From an uncultured Ruminococcus sp. (GTDB taxonomy: Bacteria > Bacillota > Clostridia > Oscillospirales > Acutalibacteraceae), in the NCBI GenBank assembly GCA_905233755.1, contig CAJODM010000028.1:1-36021 (forward strand): a DNA stretch of 36,021 nucleotides, in the 5' to 3' direction. The notes under the pieces are model-generated. The model made no database searches. It was not told the origin of the DNA and saw only the letters and a list, made by a program, of their open reading frames with translations. A program made the position numbers and the translations under genes. Below are positions 6,438 to 13,603 of this stretch, in pieces. The number at the start of each line of letters is the position of its first letter. Positions within the stretch are counted from its first letter, which is position 1.

Positions 6438-8966
6438 CTATCCTTTCGCATCGTACCACGTCTCGCCTATGGCGGCATCGGCCGTCAGCGGGATCGAGAG
6501 GTGTACGGCGTTCTCCATCTCTTCCTGCAGGAGCATCGCCACCTGCATCATCTCATGGTTCGGCGCCTCGACGATCAGCTCGTCGTGCACCTGCAGAATC
6601 AGGCGGGCGGTCAGCCCCTCGGCGCTAAGCCGGCGATCAACGCTCACCATCGCGATCTTGATGATATCCGCAGCGGTCCCCTGGATCGGCGCGTTGCGCG
6701 CGACCCGCTCGCCAAAGGCGCGGGTGTTGCGGTTCGACGCCGCAAGCTCCGGCAGATACCGCCGCCGTCCCTCGAGCGTCTCGACATAGCCGTCGCGTCG
6801 GGCGCGTTCGATCACGTCCTTCATATAGCTGTCGATGGACGAGAAATGCCCCAGATACGCGTCGATATACCGCTGTGCCTCGCGCATACCGACCCCGATA
6901 TCCTTCGACAGCGAGAACGCCCCGATGCCGTACACGATCCCAAAGTTCACCGCCTTGGCGCGTGAGCGCATCAGCGGGGTGACCCGCTCGAGCGGCACGT
7001 TGAACACCTCGGACGCGGTGACGGTATGGATATCCACACCGTCGGTGAACGCCTGCTTCATCGCCCGATCTCCCGAGATATGCGCGAGCACGCGCAGCTC
7101 GATCTGTGAGTAGTCGGCGTCCACCAGCACACACCCGTCGCCCGCGCGAAAGAACCGCCGCAGCTCACGCCCGAGCTCGGTACGCACGGGGATGTTCTGC
7201 AGGTTCGGCTCGGTCGAGCTGATGCGGCCGGTGCGGGTCTCGGTCTGGTTGAAGGACGAGTGGATGCGCCCGTCTGCGCCGACCTTCTCAACAAGCGAAT
7301 CACAGTAGGTGGACTTGAGCTTTGAGATGGTGCGGTACTCGAGGATCATCCCGATCACCGGATGGAACCCCAGCAAGCTCTCGAGCACCTCGGCGTTGGT
7401 CGAGTAGCCGGACTTGGTCTTCTTCTGCGGGGGGAGCCCGAGATCGTCGAACAGCGCGGTCGCGAGCTGCTTGGGCGAGTTGATGTTGAACACATATCCC
7501 ACCGCATCATAGATCGCCTGCTGCAGGCGGTCGACCTCCTTCTCAAGGCGGTCGCCGAACGCCCGGATCCCCTCGACATCCACCAACACCCCGATGTTCT
7601 CCATACGGGCGAGCACCCGCGCAAGCGGGATCTCGATGTCATACAGCAGCCGGTGGTGCTGCAGTGTCTCGATCTTCTGTGACAGCGTCTCTATCAGCGC
7701 GGGCATCGCCGCAATATCCCCCAGGTCGTCGTCGAGCTTGGGGACGGCGACCGCATACTCGGCGCACAGCCGCCCGAGCGCATAGCTCGACGATGAGGGG
7801 TTCAGCAGATACGCCGCAAGCGTGATATCGAACCGCACATCCGGCTCGATCCCCTCGCGGTCACAGTAGGCAAACACGGGTTTGGAGCTATACAGGTGCA
7901 GCGGCTTCTCGCGCAGCAGGGTATGGACGTTATCAACGTCGTCGATTTGATATAAATATTCTTTTTTAGAAATATATAGCAGCGGTTTATTTTCCTTAAC
8001 AGAAAAATAGGCGATCAGTTCCTTCTCCTTCATCACCTCGTCCATCCCACCGTGCACGAGCGTGACTGACGCGGCACTCTGTACCGCTTCGGGCGATGGC
8101 TCAACCGCATCGAGCCCGAGCTTCTTCATCAGCGAGAACAGCTCGAGCCGCGTCATCAGCCGCGCGGCGGCATCGCGGTCGCCCTCGGTGACCGTATAGC
8201 GGGACAGGTCGGTATCCACCGGAGCCGACAGGCATATCTCGCCCAGCATCCGGCTGAGGAACGCGTTGTCCTTCGATTGAGCGAGCTTGGCTTTCATGCC
8301 GGGCTTGATGTCCAGCTCGTCGAGGTGATCATAGATATAGTCGACGCTGCCGTACCGACCGATCAGCTCGGTTGCGCCCTTGGGCCCGATGCCGGCGACG
8401 CCGGGGATGTTGTCGGAGCTGTCGCCTTGGATCGCCTTGACCTCGATGAGCTTCTTCGGCTCCACGCCATACTCCGCCATCACCTCGTCGGGGGTATAGA
8501 GCATCGTGCCGTTCAGATTCTTTGCCAGCCGCACGCTGACGCGCTCGGATACAAGCTGCAGGCTGTCGCGGTCGCCGGTGGCGATGACACAGCTCTCGCC
8601 GCTGTCGCTGCACGCCTTTGAGAGCGTCCCGAGGATATCATCCGCCTCGTATCCCTCACAGGTGACGATGGTATATCCGAGGTACCCGAGCAGCTCCTTT
8701 AGGGGGGCGAGCTGCATCGCCAGCTCCTCGGGCATGCCGTGGCGGTTCGCCTTGTACAGTGCGTACGCCTGATGGCGAAACGTCGGCGCGCGCAGATCGA
8801 ACGCGATCGCCACCGCGTCGGGGGCGGTATCCGCCTTCATCCGCTCGAGCATCGTCAAAAACCCGTATATCGCGTTGGTGAACATCCCGTCCTTGGTCGT
8901 CAGCGGCTTGATGCCGTAGAACGCGCGGTTGAGGATGCTGTTGCCGTCTACTACCAGTAGCTTCAT
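6438..8966 (-). CDS. polA: DNA polymerase I (5' nuclease plus polymerase; 3'-5' exonuclease site degenerate)
   Basis: An 842-residue family A DNA polymerase used in Okazaki-fragment processing and repair. The N-terminal 5' nuclease domain (residues 1 to about 290) starts LLVDGNSILNRAFYGI and carries the acidic metal sites, e.g. YEADDILGT and ATGDRDSLQLV. The polymerase domain holds motif A (VDADYSQIELRVLAH), motif B (RSRAKAVNFGIVYG) and motif C (QVHDELIVE). In the middle domain the Asp-x-Glu expected at the first exonuclease motif reads YFSVKEN, so proofreading is probably lost, as in Bacillus- and Taq-type enzymes. The ATG has SD AAGGAG. An AT-rich codon patch lies at 7944-8010 in this region. 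Confidence 0.96.
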   Translation of the reverse strand: MKLLVVDGNSILNRAFYGIKPLTTKDGMFTNAIYGFLTMLERMKADTAPDAVAIAFDLRAPTFRHQAYALYKANRHGMPEELAMQLAPLKELLGYLGYTIVTCEGYEADDILGTLSKACSDSGESCVIATGDRDSLQLVSERVSVRLAKNLNGTMLYTPDEVMAEYGVEPKKLIEVKAIQGDSSDNIPGVAGIGPKGATELIGRYGSVDYIYDHLDELDIKPGMKAKLAQSKDNAFLSRMLGEICLSAPVDTDLSRYTVTEGDRDAAARLMTRLELFSLMKKLGLDAVEPSPEAVQSAASVTLVHGGMDEVMKEKELIAYFSVKENKPLLYISKKEYLYQIDDVDNVHTLLREKPLHLYSSKPVFAYCDREGIEPDVRFDITLAAYLLNPSSSSYALGRLCAEYAVAVPKLDDDLGDIAAMPALIETLSQKIETLQHHRLLYDIEIPLARVLARMENIGVLVDVEGIRAFGDRLEKEVDRLQQAIYDAVGYVFNINSPKQLATALFDDLGLPPQKKTKSGYSTNAEVLESLLGFHPVIGMILEYRTISKLKSTYCDSLVEKVGADGRIHSSFNQTETRTGRISSTEPNLQNIPVRTELGRELRRFFRAGDGCVLVDADYSQIELRVLAHISGDRAMKQAFTDGVDIHTVTASEVFNVPLERVTPLMRSRAKAVNFGIVYGIGAFSLSKDIGVGMREAQRYIDAYLGHFSSIDSYMKDVIERARRDGYVETLEGRRRYLPELAASNRNTRAFGERVARNAPIQGTAADIIKIAMVSVDRRLSAEGLTARLILQVHDELIVEAPNHEMMQVAMLLQEEMENAVHLSIPLTADAAIGETWYDAKG

Positions 8967-9008
8967 AGGTACTCCTTATCGTTATTGCCGCAAAAATGCG
9001 TCATACTA

Positions 9009-9036
9009 TCTCTAAATAAAGGCACTATCGAGTCAA
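9009..9036 (-). promoter_or_regulatory. Weak candidate promoter for polA
   Basis: On the minus strand TTGACT (9031-9036) is followed after 16 bp by TAGAGA (9009-9014). The -35 is good but the -10 is poor, so polA may instead be read through from alr, whose stop is 74 bases upstream. Confidence 0.3.
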
Positions 9037-9040
9037 ACCA

Positions 9041-10249
9041 TCACAGCTTGTAGACGACGTTCCCGGTGATCCAGTTGGTGCGATATAGCCGCGGCACCCG
9101 CTTCGATACCCCGCACAGCACCTCGTACGAGATCGAGCCGCCCCATCGCGCGATGTCCTCGGCGGTGGGCTCGCCGTCGGCGCCGTTGCCGAACACCACC
9201 ACGATGTTCGACACCTCTGCATCGGCAAAGTCGGTGACGTCGAGCATGGTCTGATCCATACATACGCGGCCGATGATCTTGCAGTTGCGGCCGAACTTGC
9301 GGGTCTTGTCCCACACGAACATATAACCGTCCTCGGCATACGCCCTAAGGAACCCGTCTGCATATCCCACCGGCACCGTCGCCACCCGCATATCGCGGGG
9401 AGCGGTGAACGTGCGGCCGTAGCTGACGGTGGTGCCCGCCTTGATGTCCTTGATGTGCGAGATCATTGTCTTGAGCCGCATCGCGGGACGCAGATCGAGC
9501 GACTGCCGCAGCGCGTTCGACGGCGCATAGCCGTACAGGATGATTCCCGCGCGCACCATATCGAGGCAGGTATCGGGATAGTCGATCGCCGCGCCTGAGT
9601 TGGCACAATGACGGATATCGAACGTGACCCCCCTCTCTCGCAGCGCTTCCGTAACATGGACGAAGGTGCGATACTGATGACGGGTGAACGCTTCGCCCCT
9701 CTCCCCTTCGTCGGCGACGGCAAAATGGGTGAAGATCCCCTCGCTGATGAGGTGGGGCTGACGGCACGCCGCGGTAATCTCTTCGATCGCTTGGTCATCC
9801 CGCGGGAAGGACTGGCAGAAGAACCCGATCCGGCTCATGCCGGTGTCAACCTTGATATGTATCTTGACACAGACGTCGGCGCGTCCCGCCTCCTCGCTCA
9901 GCCGCGCGGCATAGTCGATGCTGTAGACCGCCTGGCTGACGTCATAGAACGAGAGGTCGCGCACACGGTCGACCGGGGTGAACCCGAGGATAAGGATCGG
10001 CTCGGTGATACCGGCATCGCGCAGCTCGAGCGCCTCATCGAGGTTCGACACCGCCAGAAAGTCGACGCCGAGCTCGTGATACAGCCGTGACAGCTCCACT
10101 GCACCGTGGCCGTAGGCGTCCGCCTTGACAACACAGCACAGCTTTGTCCCTTGCCCGATCGCATCGCGGATCACCTCGTAGTTATGCCGCACCGAATCCA
10201 TGTTGATCTCCGCCCACAGCCGGCGGGTAAAGATGAGCTTCTGGTCCAT
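9041..10249 (-). CDS. alr: Alanine racemase
   Basis: A 402-residue fold-type III PLP enzyme that interconverts L- and D-alanine for peptidoglycan. The PLP Lys is K42 in VVKADAYGHGA, and the second catalytic base Tyr lies in TTVSYGRTF. DTGMSRIGF and the C-terminal VCMDQTMLDVT strand are also family signatures. ATG 10249 is chosen: the upstream in-frame ATG at 10291 would place the -10 promoter element inside the coding region, while GGTGGTGATCCC precedes 10249. The transcript leader is about 24 bases. The gene leads the minus-strand run toward polA. Confidence 0.95.
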   Translation of the reverse strand: MDQKLIFTRRLWAEINMDSVRHNYEVIRDAIGQGTKLCCVVKADAYGHGAVELSRLYHELGVDFLAVSNLDEALELRDAGITEPILILGFTPVDRVRDLSFYDVSQAVYSIDYAARLSEEAGRADVCVKIHIKVDTGMSRIGFFCQSFPRDDQAIEEITAACRQPHLISEGIFTHFAVADEGERGEAFTRHQYRTFVHVTEALRERGVTFDIRHCANSGAAIDYPDTCLDMVRAGIILYGYAPSNALRQSLDLRPAMRLKTMISHIKDIKAGTTVSYGRTFTAPRDMRVATVPVGYADGFLRAYAEDGYMFVWDKTRKFGRNCKIIGRVCMDQTMLDVTDFADAEVSNIVVVFGNGADGEPTAEDIARWGGSISYEVLCGVSKRVPRLYRTNWITGNVVYKL

Positions 10250-10279
10250 GGGATCACCACCACAAAATTTCTCAGTATT

Positions 10280-10307
10280 ATTATACCACAAAATGTTTTT
10301 ATTACAA
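10280..10307 (-). promoter_or_regulatory. Promoter for alr
   Basis: On the minus strand TTGTAA (10302-10307), 16-bp spacer, TATAAT (10280-10285). Predicted start near 10273. Confidence 0.8.
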
Positions 10308-10339
10308 TATTATGGGAGAATTATTCTTTGATAGTTGCG

Positions 10340-10850
10340 GAAAACATAGTGAAGAGTGAAAAGTGAAGAGTTTCGTTATGGGAATAATGGTGGGAAACGC
10401 TATCGCGTTTTTGATTCCTATATTCTCCCCTTGACAGGGGAGACGGATGATGTGGTCATCATCCCTACGATTCTATGCGGCGTTCCTTTGACACCGTAGG
10501 GACGGTGACTCACCCCTTTGTCCGCGTTGCGGACATTTCCCCTCACAGGAGGATCTCACCGTCCGTTTCGAACACCTATGCCCGGATCATCCTGAATGGA
10601 GCCGTGCGTCAGCACAGCGGAATGAAGGATCTGAGCGTACAGGCATTGTGATTACCTGTACCGTCGCAGGGATAAACTCCGTCGGCGCGCTAGGATTCTT
10701 CGGGCACGCCCTCAGAATGACATCCCTATGGGATTATATATTTCTATATATTGTCCGAGCAAAGCGAGTGACCGAATTTTCCCACTTTCCGCTTTCCGAT
10801 GTCCATCGAAGCGCGAAGCGATTCGGATGATATGACAACCCATATACCAA
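10340..10850. repeat. Gene-free stretch made of degenerate dispersed repeats
   Basis: No gene is seen between the alr promoter and the TetR promoter. The stretch contains GTGAAGAGTGAAAAGTGAAG (10350-10369), a CTCCCC/GGGGAG hairpin with loop TTGACA near 10430, a block with CGGACATTTCCCCTCACAGG (about 10530-10550) whose near copy is at about 20335, a TCAGAATGACATCCC block near 10710-10725, and at 10741-10798 a copy of the element TCCGAGCAAAGCGAGTGACC (also at 21852, 31944 and, inverted, 35888). Short open frames here are not coding-like. Confidence 0.6.
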
Positions 10851-10853
10851 AAC

Positions 10854-10882
10854 TTGACGAATCATAGAATCTGTTCTAGAAT
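10854..10882 (+). promoter_or_regulatory. TetR promoter with overlapping palindromic operator
   Basis: TTGACG (10854-10859), 17-bp spacer, TAGAAT (10877-10882). The inverted repeat TAGAA-TCTG-TTCTA (10865-10878) sits in the spacer and runs into the -10, the position expected for an autorepressor site. The binding of the downstream TetR is inference. Confidence 0.7.
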
Positions 10883-10901
10883 ACTCATAGGAGATGATAC
10901 C

Positions 10902-11483
10902 GTGAAGAAGACCAATCACAACACCAAAAGCCGCATCGTTACTGCGGCATGGCAGCTGTTCTATGAGCAGGGATTTGACAGAACGACCGTAGACGAGGTC
11001 GTAGAACTCAGCGGCACATCCAAGGGCTCGTTCTATCACTACTTCAGCTCGAAGGAGGCGCTGCTCGGGTCGCTGGCGCACCTGTTTGACGAGAAGTACA
11101 TCGAGCTCGAGCCGACGCTCGACTACACCGAAGGGTGCATGAACATCCTGTACACACTCAACCATGAGCTCTTCCTCATGATCGAGAACAACATCGACGT
11201 CGATCTGCTGGCGCGGCTGTATGCCGGTCAGCTGATGCGCAAGGGCGAGCGCGAGCTGACCGACCGGTCGCGCTACTACTACAAGCTGCTCAGGCGCATC
11301 GTGCTGCGCGGCCAGGAGAGCGGCGAGATTACCCGCCGGATGCCCGCGTCCGAGGTGGTGCGGCTGTACGCGCTGTCCGAGCGCGCGCTGCTGTATGACT
11401 GGTGCTTGCACGGCGGAGAATATTCTCTTACAGAATATTCCGGCACCGTCCTGCCGCTGTTCCTGTCGGGGCTAAGGGGATAA
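10902..11483 (+). CDS. TetR/AcrR family transcriptional regulator
   Basis: A 193-residue one-component regulator. The N-terminal TetR helix-turn-helix is clear: SRIVTAAWQLFYEQGFDRTT, VDEVVELSGTSKGSFYHYF, SSKEALLGSL. The remaining ~130 residues form the helical ligand-binding and dimerisation domain, too variable to name a ligand. GTG 10902 is chosen for its SD AGGAGATGATACC; the ATG at 10854 would lie on the promoter. A palindrome in the promoter suggests autoregulation. Likely targets are itself and perhaps the adjacent symporter gene, but the two upstream palindromes do not resemble each other. The codons for EYSLTEY (11418-11440) include two copies of the palindrome GAATATTC. Confidence 0.88.
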   Translation: MKKTNHNTKSRIVTAAWQLFYEQGFDRTTVDEVVELSGTSKGSFYHYFSSKEALLGSLAHLFDEKYIELEPTLDYTEGCMNILYTLNHELFLMIENNIDVDLLARLYAGQLMRKGERELTDRSRYYYKLLRRIVLRGQESGEITRRMPASEVVRLYALSERALLYDWCLHGGEYSLTEYSGTVLPLFLSGLRG

Positions 11484-11520
11484 TTTTATTATTTGTACGT
11501 TATTTAGTCTATTCATATAT

Positions 11521-11553
11521 ACGGCATAAATCTAAGGATTCATGCCGTTTTCT
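11521..11553 (+). terminator. Intrinsic terminator after tetR
   Basis: ACGGCAT (11521-11527) pairs with ATGCCGT (11542-11548), with an inner AATC/GATT extension after one mismatch, then TTTTCT. Confidence 0.8.
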
Positions 11554-11592
11554 CTATTCTATACAATTTTTCGGTCTATACTATATTCTGTA

Positions 11593-11644
11593 TTGCATTT
11601 CAGATTCGACTATGGTATGATATGTCTGTTTTGGGAAACCCAAA
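11593..11644 (+). promoter_or_regulatory. putP promoter with start-site palindrome
   Basis: TTGCAT (11593-11598), 17-bp spacer, TATGAT (11616-11621). A perfect inverted repeat TTTGGG-AAA-CCCAAA (11630-11644) covers the predicted start site. It could be an operator or a 5' RNA hairpin. Confidence 0.75.
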
Positions 11645-11669
11645 CAGAGATCATAGGAGGGTATAATTT

Positions 11670-13220
11670 ATGTCAAACGCTATCATCATCTACCTCGTGG
11701 CGTTCGCGGCGTATATGCTGCTGATGATCCTCATCGGTGCACTCAACTCCAAGAACGAGACCAACGAGGACTACTTCCTCGCCGGCCGCGGGCTCGGCTC
11801 GTGGACAGCCGCTCTGTCGGCTCAGGCATCGGATATGAGCGGATGGATGCTGATGGGGCTGCCGGGAGCGATCTATGTCGCCGGTACGGGCGAGGTCTGG
11901 ATCGCGATTGGGCTGCTCATCGGTACCGCGCTGAACTGGATGTTCGTCGCGCGCCGGCTGCGCAAGTACACCATCGTCGCCAACAACTCGCTGACGATCC
12001 CGAGCTTCTTCGAGAACCGGTTCCATGATAAGAAGGGTGCGCTGAAGATCGTGTCCTCGATCATCATCATCCTGTTCTTTGCGGTCTATACTGCGTCGGC
12101 GTTCTCCTCGGGCGCAAAGCTCTTCTCCCGCGTGTTCGGCGCGGCGGGCGATGAGAACACCATGTATCTTGTCGGGCTGATCGTCGCAGCGGTGGTCATC
12201 CTGATCTATACATTCCTCGGCGGATTCAAGGCGGTATGCTACACCGACTTCATCCAGGGGATGCTGATGCTGGTCGCGATCCTTGCGGTTCCGATCCTCG
12301 CCTATGCGGCGATCACCCGCGACTTTGGCTCGCTGACGAACGCGCTGACTGTGAACGGCGGCGTTGCGGATGCGGCGGGATATCTGAGCTTCTTCAAGGA
12401 CAGCGACGGCAACCCGCTGACCGCTGTCAACATCATCTCGAACCTTGCGTGGGCATTCGGCTACTTTGGCATGCCGCATATCCTGGTTCGCTTCATGGCG
12501 ATCAAGAGCGACCGCGAGGTCAAGAAATCGCGCGTTATCGCCATCGTATGGGTGGTGCTGTCGCTGACGGCCGCGTGCATCCTCGGGATCGTCGCGCGCG
12601 CCTATCTGAATCCCCAGCTCTCCGACTCGGAGACCGTGTTTATCGAGACGATCAAGAGTATCTTCTCGGGCAACTTTGTGCTGGTATTCATCGGCGGTAT
12701 CTTCCTGTGCGGGATCCTCGCGGCGATCATGTCCACGGCTGACAGCCAGCTGCTGGTGACCGCATCGGCGGTGTCCGAAGATATGTACAAGGGCGTCATC
12801 GACAAGAACGCCTCGGAGAAGAAGGCGCTCAATGTCGGCCGTATCGCCGTGGTGGTTATTGCGGTCGTCGCGTTCGTGATCGCGCTGAACCCCAACTCCA
12901 GCATCATGGGGTTGGTGTCCGACGCATGGGCGGGTTTTGGCGCTGCGTTCGGGCCGGTTGTGCTGCTGTCGCTGTTCTGGAAGCGCTTCAACCTTGCGGG
13001 CGCAGTATCGGGCATGGCTGTCGGTGCGCTCACCGTCATTCTGTGGGACTATATCCCGCTTGCAGGCGGCGCAACGCTCGGCTCTGTCACAGGGCTGTAC
13101 TCGCTTGCCATCGGGTTCCCGCTCGCGCTGATCGCCGCGCTCGTCGTTGCGCTGATCGGAAGATCGCCGTCCAAGGAGATCCAGGACGAGTTCGACAAGG
13201 TCAAGACCGTCGAGATCTGA
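11670..13220 (+). CDS. putP: Sodium/proline symporter (solute:sodium symporter family)
   Basis: A 516-residue SSS-family transporter with about 13 membrane helices in the LeuT-type fold. It imports a small solute, by homology proline, using the sodium gradient. Family landmarks are EDYFLAGRGLGSWTAALSAQ, ASDMSGWMLMGLPGA (helix 2 region binding Na+ and substrate), TIPSFFENRF and YTFLGGFKAVCYTDFIQG. The length and order match PutP of Gram-positive bacteria; panthothenate or other SSS carriers are less likely given the SDMSGW stretch. The ATG has SD AGGAGGG. It is monocistronic, next to a TetR gene and flanked by terminators. Confidence 0.9.
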   Translation: MSNAIIIYLVAFAAYMLLMILIGALNSKNETNEDYFLAGRGLGSWTAALSAQASDMSGWMLMGLPGAIYVAGTGEVWIAIGLLIGTALNWMFVARRLRKYTIVANNSLTIPSFFENRFHDKKGALKIVSSIIIILFFAVYTASAFSSGAKLFSRVFGAAGDENTMYLVGLIVAAVVILIYTFLGGFKAVCYTDFIQGMLMLVAILAVPILAYAAITRDFGSLTNALTVNGGVADAAGYLSFFKDSDGNPLTAVNIISNLAWAFGYFGMPHILVRFMAIKSDREVKKSRVIAIVWVVLSLTAACILGIVARAYLNPQLSDSETVFIETIKSIFSGNFVLVFIGGIFLCGILAAIMSTADSQLLVTASAVSEDMYKGVIDKNASEKKALNVGRIAVVVIAVVAFVIALNPNSSIMGLVSDAWAGFGAAFGPVVLLSLFWKRFNLAGAVSGMAVGALTVILWDYIPLAGGATLGSVTGLYSLAIGFPLALIAALVVALIGRSPSKEIQDEFDKVKTVEI

Positions 13221-13243
13221 TCTATCAATTTGATAACACCATC

Positions 13244-13278
13244 GGAGCTGCCGCGTGATATGCGGCGGCTCCTTTTTT
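13244..13278 (+). terminator. Intrinsic terminator after putP
   Basis: GGAGCTGCCGC (13244-13254) pairs with GCGGCGGCTCC (13262-13272) over 11 bp with one T-G wobble, followed by six T. Confidence 0.93.
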
Positions 13279-13334
13279 CTCCGCGGTCATTAACGATTAC
13301 ACCAAAATGAAAGAAGTTACAAATTCATTACAAA

Positions 13335-13350
13335 CCACAATATGTTGTGG
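13335..13350. promoter_or_regulatory. NrdR-box-like palindrome, distal copy
   Basis: CCACAATATGTTGTGG is a 16-bp near-perfect palindrome that fits the NrdR-box pattern (ACACwATATaTwGTGT type). It partly overlaps a weaker possible promoter (TTACAA 13317-13322, TATGTT 13341-13346). The AT-rich gap 13279-13603 otherwise holds only the nrd promoter and the second box. Confidence 0.65.
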
Positions 13351-13460
13351 TTCACCTATTATTCTACACTAGGAATTGATATATTTCTCTTTCGAATATT
13401 ATACTAACATTTCTCGACAAAATAACCGAAAAAATATTTTTTTATAGTACAAAATACCGA

Positions 13461-13489
13461 TTGATTTTTTTCGGCAAATTCGCTATACT
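13461..13489 (+). promoter_or_regulatory. nrdDG promoter
   Basis: TTGATT (13461-13466), 17-bp spacer, TATACT (13484-13489). The start near 13497 gives a leader of about 107 bases containing the proximal NrdR-box-like site. Confidence 0.75.
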
Positions 13490-13510
13490 GTGTTAGCAAA
13501 TTGAGCCCAA

Positions 13511-13526
13511 CCACAAGATGTGGTGT
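13511..13526. promoter_or_regulatory. NrdR-box-like palindrome, proximal copy
   Basis: CCACAAGATGTGGTGT resembles the distal box at 13335 (shared CCACAA..TG). It lies just downstream of the predicted transcription start, a position suited to repression. The two boxes are 176 bp apart. Confidence 0.6.
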
Positions 13527-13603
13527 TTTTTGGCGCAAATATTACATTTGTGTAACAAAATACAGTGGCAGCAACAGAAACCAATATTCAGGGGGAGCAG
13601 CAG

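Noticed and set aside
5158..8010. Rickettsia-like palindromic coding insertions in tsaD and polA
   Set aside because: The tsaD segment is collinear with the family at the conserved stretch before VVSGGHS, so nothing has been inserted; only codon use is unusual.
10648..10830. 60-codon plus-strand open frame in the alr-tetR gap
   Set aside because: It lies in composite repeat DNA, without SD, with no coding-like codon use.
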